Shown here piece after piece: positions 9,841 through 21,279 of a stretch of DNA of 64,000 nt (position 1 is the first letter of the stretch; the number at the start of each line of letters is the position of its first letter). The position numbers were made by a program, and so were the translations under genes. This DNA is from Jaapia argillacea MUCL 33604 (Eukaryota; Basidiomycota; Agaricomycetes; Jaapiales; Jaapiaceae). The stretch lies in the NCBI GenBank assembly GCA_000697665.1, contig KL197713.1, positions 553,605 to 617,604 on the forward strand, written 5' to 3'. The notes under the pieces are model-generated. The model was not told the origin of the DNA, did no database searches, and saw nothing but the letters and a program-made list of their open reading frames with translations.

Positions 9841-9937
9841 GGTGGCCTTTGAAGGCGTTACATAACCCAACCCAAGTCAAATAGCTGCACATCAAAAGTC
9901 CGATTTTGATTCTTATTCTGGCTGGCAGCTTTCATCA
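9841..9937. promoter_or_regulatory. 97-bp shared divergent promoter (NSRP1-like / MTR3)
   Basis: Only 97 bp separate the two start codons, so both leaders and all promoter elements must overlap. No strong palindromic motif is seen. Coupled expression of the two RNA-processing genes is an inference from the spacing. Confidence 0.5.
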
Positions 9938-11002
9938 ATGGCACAAGCAGGCTTCGACAGACGAAGAATCAACGGCCCAGAAGAAAGTCATCCACCCGTA
10001 TTCGATGGTACAGACCATGGAATCTCTCCATACGCGTCTTGGGAAGTTGGCCAACCTCGTCAAGGTAGACTTCCTGCAGATGTACGTCCAATATGTGCGG
10101 TTGTCCACTATCTAGCCCGGCATGCATTGCACTGAACCATTGGCATCTCAAACTCAGTTCTGAAACCTGGTTTGATCAGCCAAGCGAACGGTTCAGCTTA
10201 TGTTGAGACCAGTAGGACGAAAGTGGTCTGTGCGGTGTTGGTCTCCATTTCATGACGGTTGTGCGATAGATAACCGATCTCGGTCATGCAATTCAGCTAT
10301 GGTCCCCGTCAATCCAAATCCTCCTCGTATAGCGAGAAGGGAAGACTCAACGTTGAAGTCAAATTTGCCCCGTTTTCATGTACTCGAAGGCGAGCACCTC
10401 TCCGCGTGAGTCTACCCTGATTTTCGTAGTGTGAGGTGAAGTAAACTCTTGGATAGGACGCGGAGGACCGCTCTGTGGCCGTATTAATCCACCAGTCGTT
10501 GATCCCATCTGTGCGATTGGAACTTATTCCTAAATCAACCATCGACGTTTTCATCACCATCCTCGAGAACGACGGCCTTGAAGGTTGTGTGGCCTCGGGT
10601 GCCCTTGCTGCCAGCGCAGCGCTGGCAGACTCCGGGATTGAACTCTTCGGCCTGGTGGTGTCGTGTTCAAGTGTGAGTCCAGTACTTCTTGTTAGGTGCT
10701 TATCCCAACATCCTTTCAGTCTCTGGTTGGTCAGGATATCTGGCTAGATCCTACAGAGGAGGAGGCAAAAATTGCTGAAGGTACCCTTGTGTTGGTGTGC
10801 ATGCCTGCTTTGGGAACTATCACAAACATTTGGCAAGCAGGCCAATTGGATCCCCAGAAGACCATCGAGGTGAGATCATGTGTGCTTTTGCCCCCCGCGT
10901 CTATTAACAGTTGTACAGTGCTTGGAAGCATGTCAAGAGCGATGTAATGACATACATGCAGTGGTTGCTCAAGCTTTACTAGAGCACACACAGAAATCAT
11001 GA
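9938..11002 (+). CDS. MTR3: RNA exosome core subunit MTR3 (RNase PH-like)
   Basis: Six exons (9938-10094, 10158-10236, 10297-10405, 10457-10672, 10720-10869, 10919-11002) give 264 aa, normal for Mtr3/EXOSC6. Diagnostic segments are FLKPGLISQANGSAYVE, TKVVCAVYGPRQ, SEKGRLNVEVKFAPFS, DAEDRSVAVLIHQSLIPSV, GCVASGALAASAALADSGI and DIWLDPTEEEAK. Eukaryotic RNase PH-type ring subunits are catalytically inactive; Mtr3 forms part of the six-member ring that threads RNA to Rrp44. The second intron must begin with GTTGGT (10237) to keep the conserved CAVYGPRQ in frame, an unusual but GT donor. The start shares a 97-bp divergent promoter with the NSRP1-like gene. Confidence 0.92.
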
Positions 11003-11328
11003 GGTTTACCACCATCTGCCAGCCTATTTCCTAAGTATGTCTGAGCAAAATCAGTGTGATCCGAATTCCAAAAAACTGGAGTAACGCTCGAGAGTGTTCC
11101 AATTTTCGTGAGTATCGATAGATATGTGTAAGCTACTTGCAATTCAAGCCCGGGTCCAGTGAGCAGAGGGGTTTGAGTTTTCCATTTCCCACGTGGCGAT
11201 CGCCATGTGTCGAAACTTGACGACCCAACACCACATCGTAAAACCCTTTGTACTCCCCGGTTTGGCTTCCTGACCTTCACGAATACCTTGGCACACTCCA
11301 CGACCATACCTCGCCCTAAGCCGTTTGT
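11003..11328. other. Intergenic region between MTR3 and the permease gene
   Basis: About 325 bp of tandem spacing, expected to contain the MTR3 3' end and the permease promoter. A CACGTG lies near 11190. No gene or RNA seen. Confidence 0.45.
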
Positions 11329-13838
11329 ATGAGTTCTTTTACAAAAGGGCAATACTCGGCATTGAAGTCCCCACGAACTCCTTCAGAGCAATCATATCCT
11401 CCTTCTCCCCCTCTATCCAGCACGTCACATGAATCTGAAGAGTCCCTACGAGCGCTAGAAATATCCGAAGGGCCCGAATATCTTGAGGTTGTTGCCACGC
11501 CGCGTAGAGGTCGTTCCTATTCCGTCGGGGGCTTTGACTTCCATCAAGACCTATTGCCTCTGAGCACCAGCCTGAGTGAACCAGATGCATCCCATCCAGA
11601 AGCCGGGGAGAAGAGTATCAGCTTAATAAACGGTATGTTGACTTGTCATCCACTTGTACTTTAGAACTGATTTCTGGACCAGGAATTGCTCTCTGTGTGG
11701 GGTTGCAGGTGAATTGCTTCGTTCCATGGATATGCGGCCAGTCACTCAAGCCTTTCAGTTAGATTGGTTCAGGAATATTGTGCGTAACCCCCGCATGGCA
11801 ACTTCATCCTTTGAAACTGAGCTTGCGGTCCCAGTTCATCCCCAGGAGTGGTCGTCGCAAACACCCAAAGTGTTGGGGCAAGTCTAGCGGTGTGGCTGGC
11901 TTCAGGAATTTTAGCGTGGACTGGAGCTAGTAGTTTCGCTGAACTGGGATCAATGATTCCGGTGAATGGGGGCGCACAGGCGTATCTCGCATACTCCTAT
12001 GGCCCCTTGGCGTCGTATCTATTCGCGTGGACAGCAATCTCCGCTCTCAAGCCAGGTATTCAATAATTCGATTTCGTGGTTTCAAAGGATAACTCAATAT
12101 CATGTAGGTGGAAACGCTGTGATCAGCCTGATATTCGCAGAGTACTTGAACCGTTTATTCTGGCATATCAGTAGCGACGAGGTATCGCCTGATGAGATTC
12201 CTCAGTGGTCTATCAAGCTTACTGCTGCAGCTGCGGTCATTATCGTATCCATCGTTTGTGTGGCGACTCGAAATCTTGGCACCCGTGCAGCCGTCGTATT
12301 TACTGTGGTTAAGGTCAGCGCTGTTTCATCAAATTGGCCACGCTATAATTTAAATATTTCTTCTGTCAACAGATCGCCGCTCTGGTAAGCAACATTTTAG
12401 GTTTATTTGGTAACTCGTATTGATATTCATTTCGAAAATATCAGCTTTCCATCACTATTCTGGGTCTGATCCAGCTAGTTCGCGGTCGAGCTTCACCTTC
12501 CCTGAAGGGACCAGTGTTTGATGACTCGAGCAACAGCCCTTCATCATATGCCTTGGCCCTATACTCCGGGCTATGGGCATTCGATGGTTGGGATCAAGCC
12601 AACTATGTTGGCGGTGAAATGAAGAATCCCGAGAAGAACATCCCGAGAGCGATCCACTCCAGTATGATCATCGTCATCGTCAGCGTTACTAGCCACCCCG
12701 TACATCAGAGATGGAACTGATCCGTACTCTTGCAGATTCTCTTCTTACTAGCAAACATTGCATATTTCGTAGTACTTGACAAGGCACTTCAGAGGTCTCA
12801 TTGTCACGGGTGGTCAGTGCTAATTACTTATTTCAAGGACACTGTGGGTCGTAGCAACACCGTTGCCCTTGACTTCGGGAGAGCGCTTTTTGGTCCAGTT
12901 GGTGGCACCATATTTGCGGCGATGGTCGCCTTCTCCTGCTTTGGTGCTTTGAATGGTGCGAGAGGTTGCGCTAATTCCGGCGTCGAGTGCTGACCCCAGG
13001 CTCAGGATCCTTCTTCACGTCGGCCCGGTTGATCTACGTTGCTGGTCGCGAGCACTACCTACCCGCATTCTTTGGCCGACTACACCCGACTCGTAAGACG
13101 CCCGTGAATGCGATGGGATTGCAGGCTCTTCTCACAATCGCATTCATCATGATTGGTGGGGGTTTCCGGTCCTTGATCAACTTCGCTGTTGTTGCGTCAT
13201 GGGCATTTTACTTCCTGACGGTAGGTTGTGACCACTGAGGCATCAGATGGGCAGGATAATTGATCCTGGTTTAGGTGTTGGGCCTTGTGATCTTGCGAGT
13301 TAAAGAACCGATGTTGGAGCGGTAAAGTTCCATTGCGGGTCTACGCACAGCGGATGTTGACGATTGCTCTTGTAGGCCATACAAAACATGGATAATAACC
13401 CCATTAACCTTCTGCGCCGTAAGCATTTTTGAAACCTTCTCAACCAACTAGATACGCAGAACTAAGTCGGATTGCTCATAGGTTGCCCTCTTCTTGCTGT
13501 GTATGCCCATAATAGCCGCTCCCCTAGAGGCAATGGCCGTGCTGGGTGGGTCAAACTCGTCTCCCACTTAAACCCCGTTCGCTAACTTCCTGGAAGCATT
13601 TGTATCCGCTGGTGTTCCATTGTACTATATAACCCACCGGAATGACCCCGACGTTCACCCACCCATCATTTTCTGTGAGTAATATCCGTATCGCGATATA
13701 TAGCCACTGAGTACTTCTTCAGCCACGATTGCCTCATGGTATGCGAGAATCCGAGGTCGGCCAGGAGTAGGAGACGGGTGGCAGGCTATTGCCACAGATG
13801 GAGAAGAGACAGTGGAGATGATGGAATCTCGCCATTGA
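11329..13838 (+). CDS. APC-superfamily amino-acid permease, LAT/MUP1-like
   Basis: Fifteen exons sum to 584 aa: 11329-11632, 11683-11708, 11763-11779, 11835-12055, 12108-12313, 12373-12384, 12445-12678, 12736-12783, 12838-12955, 13000-13220, 13275-13321, 13376-13418, 13482-13545, 13597-13674, 13723-13838. After a 90-residue polar cytosolic N-terminus comes the APC hallmark IGSGIFSSPGVV, then SFAELGSMIPVNGGAQAYL, LWAFDGWDQANYVGGEMKNP and SARLIYVAGREHYLP, with about twelve hydrophobic segments. It should import neutral amino acids (methionine in the yeast MUP1 relatives) at the plasma membrane; substrate is not determined. Two exons are tiny (17 and 12 nt). The intron at 12784-12837 appears to use a GC donor: only this keeps VVLDK joined to TVGRSNTVALDFG in frame. 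Confidence 0.88.
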
Positions 13839-14137
13839 GCATGCTTTATCCTTGAATAATGGATGTTTTCCCTTAGGAAGGAATATGGTCCCAATGATTC
13901 GATAGGCTTGTCCGACTTCCTAGTGTTCAAACATGAGTTGCGCGACTTTGTGGATAACCAACCGGACAGTTCTCCGAGTGGCGGCAAGGCCCGAAGATCG
14001 CTGCGACGGGAATGGATTTGTAACGAAAAAGTTGCGCAATCGATTGTGCGGAGGTGTATAAAGAGGAGAGGCCAAACGAGCGGGGGCCACAGAAACCTAT
14101 TCGTCATATAGTCCCCATCCATAAGTAGATCCTGAAG
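13839..14137. other. Spacer between permease and ATX1
   Basis: About 300 bp. An 82-codon plus-strand frame at 13863-14111 has no recognisable features and sits where the permease 3' UTR and ATX1 promoter should be. Nothing further supported. Confidence 0.45.
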
Positions 14138-14568
14138 ATGGTGAGAATCCCTCATATCTAATCCGACGAGAATACATATTGACGGTTCCGCAGTCTGAAC
14201 ATACATACAAGTTTGATGTCAAGGTCAGATCACCAATATTCCCTTGCACGGAGTCGCTGAACTGTACGGGTAGATGACTTGTGGAGGATGCTCGGGAGCC
14301 ATCGACCGTGTCCTCAAGAAGACGGACGGTATGAGTCTGACTTGTCTCGCACCAGGTCTTTCCTGACGGTCATCCAATGTCCCGTTCAGGAGTATCTTCA
14401 TACGATATCAGTCTCGAGAAACAGGAAGTTCTGGTAAAGGGGACAATTCCCTATGACGATGTCCTGGAGAAGATAAAGAAAACGGGCAAAGAGGTTCGTC
14501 CCAGATTGTAATAGTAGGCTGGTCCCTGACGGCAGTCGTAGGTTCGCTCTGGCGTGACTGTCGAGTGA
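14138..14568 (+). CDS. ATX1: Copper metallochaperone ATX1
   Basis: A 72-aa protein split over five exons: 14138-14140, 14194-14223, 14274-14328, 14390-14493 and 14542-14568. Exon 1 is the start codon alone. The product reads MSEHTYKFDVKMTCGGC and onward, with the MTCGGC (MxCxxC) copper-binding loop near residues 12-17, the two-beta-alpha-beta heavy-metal-associated fold, and the lysine-rich face (KKTDG, KIKKTGKEV) used to dock on the copper ATPase Ccc2. Length and motif match Atx1 closely. It shuttles Cu(I) in the cytosol to the Golgi for loading onto multicopper oxidases such as the Fet3 ferroxidase. The next gene downstream is a ferric reductase, so the pair lies in one iron/copper uptake neighbourhood. 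None of the exons is long enough to stand out as an open frame. Confidence 0.93.
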
Positions 14569-15316
14569 AGGGATGGAAGGATGACATACGTACATGTGGC
14601 GTTTCTCTTGTTTCTTTTCATCTCCTCATCTCGTCGGAGTCGGAGTCATCTGTAGTTGTGCCGTAGGCCTCTTGAACTTGCAACGGAGACTGTTTGATTT
14701 TTGCAGCATCCTGACCACTGGTTTTACCTATTGAACATGCCAGTGAGCCTGATGAAAACGCTTGCGTAGGGCGCAAAGGTGCAACGGCGGTCCCAGGCCA
14801 CAACCTTAAGCATCCTCCCAGCCTCGGAAGTGCCACGCCCTCACGACTTCTCTCGGTTCCGGGAAATTTGCCTTTACAGGATCAGCTGTTCCGACAAGGG
14901 CAAGGTTGACAGCAATGCTCAAGGGCACTCGCGGATGCTAGTGCATCGACGCAAGTGGATGTAAGTGTCGTATTGAGGACTCGCACCGCCAGCTATCCGT
15001 CGCAACCTGCAAATGAAAATGTATCAAACATGGGCATGAAGGCGGTTCTGGCGTTTGAGATTGATATGGTTCAGGCAAGCTGTGGGAAGATGAAATATTT
15101 ATACTTCGGCCTGTGCTCGGCTAGCACATGCGATCCAGGTTTCTCCAGATTAGCCTCTCCATGACGAGACCACTTCTCCAACAACCTACCCTCCGGTACT
15201 TAGTTTTCGCTGGGTGGTTCGTTTTTAATCTACAGCGTCTTTGCTGACCTGTAACGCACCCCGTCGTTCGTGCTGGCACTCCCCATACGCCAACTTTTCA
15301 CCTTATAGCCAGCACG
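14569..15316. other. Region between ATX1 and the ferric reductase
   Basis: About 750 bp. A minus-strand frame at 14618-14836 encodes about 72 residues with an Arg/Ala/Ser-rich, presequence-like front and an acidic TDDSDSDE tail, but has no ATG in frame and I could not build a convincing spliced start. The rest should contain the ferric reductase promoter. A small mitochondrial-protein gene here is possible but not supported. Confidence 0.3.
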
Positions 15317-18300
15317 ATGGCGAGCCCAAGTGTCACGGCCTCCCCGAATCTAGCCAATCCGACGACTCCCCCATTCCCCGACGATGTCCAATGGGTCACC
15401 GCGTATCTGACGATCCATATGCTCAGTGACCCCAGCAGAGCATATGCATATCTCGTCTGGGTCGTCATCCTAGTTGCGCTCCTTCTTCTAGTCATCCTTC
15501 ATTTGACTGGTTCAAGACGTGGGTTCCTTGGGGCATATTGGAATAAATGGTCCCTTCCCCGTGGAACACTATGGAGGAGTAAACGGGAAGGGAATAGGTC
15601 CACACATCATCTCCCATCCAAAGCCCAGATACTTTTCGTGACCGTCCTGGTGGTTGCGACCTTGCTCGTATCGTTCATCGGACCGGACTATATTGCGCCT
15701 CGTGCCTCCATCGTTCAACCCAGCACCTCGCAGACGGCCTCTACCTTGGTTGATCGGGCAGCCAGTTATGACCCTTCGATGTTCTACCAGTACCAACCAC
15801 AATACACCATTCAGAAGGCTTGGTGGACTGTCGGAGGTCGGACAGGACTGGTTGCATTCGCCCTGTTCCCACTTTGTGTCCTTTTGGCAGTCAAATCCCC
15901 ACCATTCGCTCTGCTTGCCCTTCCTTTCACAATCCAACTCCATTTCGATAAACTTGCTTGGGCTCACCGCTGGTCCGGTCGATTCCTTTGGTTTATTACT
16001 ACGCTCCACGTTGTGACGTGGAGCATCCAACTTGCCAGCGATCACCGAGAGACAACGGGGAAGATGGCATATGACTACGCTTGGCTTTATGAAAAGTTTA
16101 TCTTTGGGTGGATGGTAAGTGCAGAGAAACAGCCTATTGCGCATACTCATCGATGGTTCAGGCCTACATTTTAATGACACTCTTGGTAATATTTTCCATA
16201 TATCCCATCCGCAAGAGCCACTACGAAGCATTTTACTTCCTACACGTTCTCCTGGTCCCTCTTACGATAATCATGTCTGCACTTCACCATCCATTTGTAT
16301 GGTGGTGGTGTTGGGCTGCACTTGCGATTTGGGTAGGCGAACGTGCTTGGCGAGGGACGTGGTGGCTATCAACCAATGGCTTCTTCGGATCGACGTCTAC
16401 GTCGATTCCAGAGGAGAAGGTGCCCCTCCACCGCGCAGACTGGGCAGATATCAGAAGCCACCGCCCCGACGGATCTGACGAATCGTCTCGCGCAGATGCT
16501 TCCGAAACACGCCTGCCTGCCCCCATCCCCTCCGCCCTTACGAAGAGTAGACCGCTGCCGACCGCCTCCGCAGATGATAAAGCTTTGAGAGGTACCCTTC
16601 CACATTCTGCATACCCCCCACCACCAAGGTCCCCTTTCCACTCTGCCAAGTCATCACTGGATCGTTTCCTCCCCGCTACCAACATGTATAAGCCTCCGCC
16701 AGGTTTCGCTCACGCCGAGCTCTTGTCCGGTAAAACGGTCAGGCTACGACTCACCACTCCTGGCTACCTACCGTGGGCGCCTGGGCAGCATTTCCTGATC
16801 AATATCCCATCCGTATCAAGGTTTACCTCACATCCATTTACGTGTGCTTCTGTTTGTGATGAACAGGCACCGGGAGACGAGGGTCGGGAGATTCTCATTC
16901 TTGTCCGAGCCAAGACTGGGTGGACGAAAGATCTCTGGGATGATGTAATCGCGCTGCAGGTTCGTGGACAGACACATCACCAGAACGAGAAGTTGCCTCC
17001 TCGAATTCAGCTGCCAAAGAGAGGCGTTCTGTTGAAAGTGTTTGTGGATGGGCCGTTTGGGTCTGCCGCACGGGCGCGATGGGGAGATAACTCCACCGCA
17101 GTCATCATCACTGGGGGATCAGGAGTCTGCTTTGGGTTAGCTGTGCTTGAGTATTTGTGTCTCTGTCTTTCGGGGCGAGATGGAAAGCAACTTGGTGGCC
17201 GATCGGGAGGGTGGGGAAAGAAAGGGTTCAAATTGAGAAGGATCAGATTCGTATGGCTTGTGCGCGAGTTCGGTAAGATCGCATTGCTGTATTAGCTTCC
17301 GTGGTTCTGATTTGCTCTATATCAAGGTCATCTCCAGTGGTGCGCAACTGCCATCCGCAAATGCATGGCTCTCATCCCACCGCCCGGCCTCCAAGTGGAT
17401 ATCTTCGTGACTCATTATGATGCGCCCATACCACGCGGAATTGCGCCAATCGACCTCGATCAAGACGACCACTTAGCCCCCCCTACTCCCCAGTTTGTAA
17501 AGAGCACACGTCACCGTTCTTCATCTGTGTCATCCGTTGATAGCGATGAGTCAACTTCAAGCTATGTGGACCTCCTTGATTATGGCCCCTCTGATCGCGA
17601 AGTTGGAGAGGCGGATTTAGGCGAGATGAGTGTCCTGGACCTCACCAACTTCGAAGGGGATGATGACACTGCCATGCCGGGTGAAGCACTGTTAAACCGA
17701 ACTGTCAAAAAGGAGGGCAAGCATAGGAGACGGCGATCACGGAAGATCCGGTATTCTGTGGATGCCAAGATGGAACTGGACCGCAATGGGAAGCGAAGGA
17801 GTAATCGTGATTCGACCTCATCTACGGTCAGGTTGTTGCCTCCCCCGACATCGAGGCTAAGTACTGCAACACTGGACAGCTTTATTGAAGGGTTATCGCC
17901 AGGGGTTTCGCCTCGCACCAGCTTTATCCACCGGCCGGTCTCCGGTGGTTCTTTCTCCATACCTGGATATCCCCTCGCTGAGGAACGCGTTGGGACTCCA
18001 CCCACCAGTCGTCCCTCCTCTCCCTGGGCGGATGATGCCCGATTATCCACACTGATGCCACATGTCGAGACCGGGGCTTTCGGAGAAGAAGTGTGTTTGG
18101 AGGTGGAAGAGCGTGAGATGGACGACATCGCGGCGATCGCAGAATATGCACGTCCAGGAAAACCCAAGTTGGAGCGCATTTTAGCGGACGAAGTCGAGTC
18201 ATCGAAGGGTTCGGTCGTCGTAGCCTGTAAGTTGCAAACTATATCCAGCCATCGTGTCTTACTGACTTCTCGACGCAGGTTGTGGTCCAACGTCGTTGAA

Positions 18301-18406
18301 CTGCGTCGTTCGGAATGCTGTTTCATCCCAAATTGATCCCTCGAGAGTCCGACGGGGTGACATGCGTGGATATGTCACTTTAATCTCGGAGGACTTCGAA
18401 TATTAA
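15317..18406 (+). CDS. FRE: Ferric/cupric reductase transmembrane component
   Basis: Four exons (15317-16114, 16162-17272, 17327-18226, 18279-18406) give 978 aa. The N-terminal half has about seven hydrophobic segments with two H-X13-H pairs that ligate the two hemes: HRWSGRFLWFITTLH and HVLLVPLTIIMSALH. Next are the FAD motif SHPFTCAS, the nucleotide-binding GGSGVCFG and, at the very C-terminus, CGPTSLN for NADPH. The enzyme passes electrons across the plasma membrane to reduce Fe(III) or Cu(II) before uptake. Two long Ser/Arg-rich inserts are unusual: one before the FAD domain (about residues 345-455) and one of about 280 residues between the NAD-binding core and CGPTSLN, containing RHRRRRSRKIRYSVD. 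The inserts make it longer than yeast Fre1 (about 690). ATX1 lies just upstream. Confidence 0.93.
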
Positions 18407-18738
18407 GCTCGCTGTTGGTTTTGCTCCCTCACGTTTTACTCTCTGCGGACAGGGAACTGGGACGTTTGTATTCTAATACTATAGCTGTAGACAAGGACTT
18501 GTTATATATACACTAACACAGACTCTTGGAGGAACACCCAATCCGAAATTTGAACCATTTGACCTTCCTGAGATTGGGCACCTAACCTCGTTTCAACCAG
18601 AAACTTTCAGTCCACTGTTCTTGACTGCTCGTTCTCAGTCTCGGTGGGTTACAACTGGCTGCCCTTTCGTCGAGGTATTTGGCCTCCAAGCTTCTAGGCC
18701 TCTGTATATCATCAAAGCCCTCTCGCCGATTTGCAACC
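18407..18738. other. Spacer and TRM1 leader
   Basis: About 330 bp between tandem genes. From 18625 to 18738 the sequence is open in the TRM1 frame without an ATG and would encode a basic, leucine/serine-rich segment (see findings). Confidence 0.5.
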
Positions 18739-21147
18739 ATGGTATCAGACCCTCCAATCACAGTCCCTGAAGGATACACCCTCCACACAGAGAACACTGC
18801 AAGCATCTTGTTACCCGCATCTGCCGATGCCTTCTTGAACCCTGTCCAAGAGTTCAATCGTGACTTGAGTGTGGCATGTATTCGAGTCTGGAGTGAGGAG
18901 TTCAATAGGGGAAAGGAGGAGAAATGGACTCGAACTCAGGGAAAGAAGGCGCAGAATGGCGAGAGCGCGGAGGTTCGGAAGAGGGCAAAACGTGAGCTTA
19001 TACTACTTGGTAGCGAGGTTGACAGAGGTTTATACGTGTTGCGGCAGATGATGAAGCAGGGGATATGTCCACCACAGTTACAGGAAGTGAAGGTGTGGCA
19101 ATCCGGCCGGACGACTCCCAGTCAACAGAAGTGCCCATACCCACCACCAAGCCAAAGGAGGTACGTTTATGCTTGAATGACTTCGACTGAGGTTATTCTA
19201 GTACTCAGTATACCACCCACCATTGTGTTCAGTTCCGCCCTTATAAGTTTGTGATACTAGAGGCCCTCTCCGCCACCGGGTTACGTTCGATACGCTACGC
19301 GAAAGAGATCCCTCTTGTCAAGTCGGTACACATATTCTTCTATACGGCCCGTGTTTACACTTCTTCTTAGGCATGTCATCGCAAACGACCTATCTCCTGC
19401 TGCAGTGGAAGCCATGAAAAAGAATATTGAAATCAATGGCCTTGGATCGCAAGGTGCCACCACCCACACCGACTCTATTCCAGGTGAGGGTGATGTTGGG
19501 ACGTCTAAATTGGGGATGGTTAGAGCCAACGAAGGCGATGCTTGGTGGGTTACCGTTGTCTCGTCTCCCGTGAAAGTCTATTCATCGCACTCCTTTCCAG
19601 TGCGCTTATGTATAACCACAGAACAGAACGGAATCGAGTTGACGTCGTTGATCTTGACCCATATGGCACTGCAGCACCCTTCATCGATGCTGCCGTACAA
19701 TGTGTTAACGACGGAGGCGAGTCGCATTCGCTTTGATATCCTCATCTCGTCTCATCTCACGCTGCTGTAGGCTTGTTGTGTGTTACATGCACAGACCTCA
19801 CAGTTTTGGCCACGAACAACTATCCGGAAAAATGGTCCATACTCTTCATCCTTCCCGTGCATCATCAAACTTACTTCCTATTGGTCTTCTAATCTATCAC
19901 AGTTACTCAAATTACGGCGGCATTCCTGTAAAGGCAGAGTATTGCCACGAATCGGTGAGGACCATGAGGGTTTTGGTATCAAACTGTCTCACCTTCCTCC
20001 TAGGCACTTCGACTCGTACTACACACAATAGCTACCTCAGCAGCGCGATATGGCCGCTTCGTCGAACCCCTCCTCTCGCTTTCCATCGACTTCTACGTTC
20101 GACTTTTCGTCAAAATCCGCTCGGCCCCTGTTGAGGTTAAAAAGCTGGCAAGGTATGATTGTTCAATCCCCAAAAGTTCACTTCTAATATGTCGATTTTG
20201 TCAGCCAAACCGCTGTGTACTACGTTTGTACCGGATGCCAAGCATTCCATGAACAACCCCTAAGCCGGATGATCGAACAAGTGAACGAAAGATCTGGCAA
20301 CGTGAACCGTCACTTTAAAACACATCCCGGGCCTCCAGTTTCAGACCGGTGTCCAGAATGCAACTCCGTTCTACACGTATGAAAATATTCCTTATCATGA
20401 TGCTTAGCATGTCTGAGGTTGTTCACAGATAGCTGGCCCAATGTGGTCGGGTCCGATACACAACACGGAATTCATTGGCAAGGTTCTCGAACATCTTGAG
20501 GGTAATGAAGATAAATATGGTACTGCGACCCGGATGAAGGGCATGCTCACTGTGGCGAAAGAAGTCAGTCGCTTGTCGCGTTCTATTTCCACCTCTACTC
20601 AAGGGGATTTCTTTCTAGGAATTACCAGCCCCTTTCTACTTCACACCCTCGAGGGTTGCAAGTTTCTTCCATTGTGTATCTCCTCCTATGGATGATATTG
20701 CGTGAGTCTCGATTGTTATTCCTTTCGGCAACTCCTCACAGTATCCCAACTCCAAGCTCGGCATTGCTCCACGCCGGTCATAGCGTTTCGCGTTCACACG
20801 CATGCCCTGGTTCGCTAAAGACACCCGCATCCCGCAGTGTGGTCCACGATGTCTTCCGATCTTGGGTCAAGCGCAATCCAGTTAAGATGGACAATATTTC
20901 GGAGACATCCCCAGCACATCAGCTTCTTTCGAAGGAACCAACGTGAGCGTGCGCCAGGTCGTTGAGCTGAATTAGCTCTGATTAACTTTCCCATAGCTTT
21001 GAAGCCAATTTCAAGCGCCATCCCTTGTCCGTCACACCTTCCTCAAAGGTAAAACTCGTGCGGTACCAGCAGAATCCCACCTCCCATTGGGGCCCAGGTT
21101 CGAAACCAACAGCCGGTAAGCGGAAACGAGATCAGGAAGAGTCGTGA
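18739..21147 (+). CDS. TRM1: tRNA (guanine26-N2)-dimethyltransferase TRM1
   Basis: Thirteen exons sum to 578 aa. Segments that identify it: [49 protein letters not shown] (SAM motif I), [32 protein letters not shown] (catalytic DPYG), [38 protein letters not shown], a zinc-ribbon-like CTGCQ with [17 protein letters not shown] and a basic tail KRKRDQEES. It dimethylates G26 of tRNAs using SAM; in yeast one gene serves nucleus and mitochondria. The intron at 19717-19770 uses a GC donor (GAG then GCGAGT), required to keep NDGGLLCVTC in frame. The first ATG gives a start at [13 protein letters not shown]; upstream in-frame sequence without ATG looks like a presequence. It converges on STE11, with stop codons only about 130 bp apart. 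Confidence 0.95.
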
Positions 21148-21279
21148 ATCAAGACTTTGAATTATCCATTATCGAAGATGCTGATTATCCTACAATGCGT
21201 GTCTCTACAAAACATGTGCGTGACGATATGTACGATGCGAAGGGTCGACTGAGGAGAAAAAGGTTACAAAGATGATCGA

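Noticed and set aside
13863-14111. 82-codon plus-strand frame between the permease and ATX1
   Set aside because: No recognisable features and overlaps the likely permease 3' untranslated region.
14618-14836. 72-codon minus-strand frame with presequence-like start
   Set aside because: It starts at GTG with no ATG in frame, and I could not find a spliced start that keeps its frame. It may be part of a real small gene, so it is only mentioned in the region entry.
15569-16231. 220-codon minus-strand frame over the ferric reductase
   Set aside because: Lies wholly opposite membrane-segment exons with conserved heme histidines; composition effect only.
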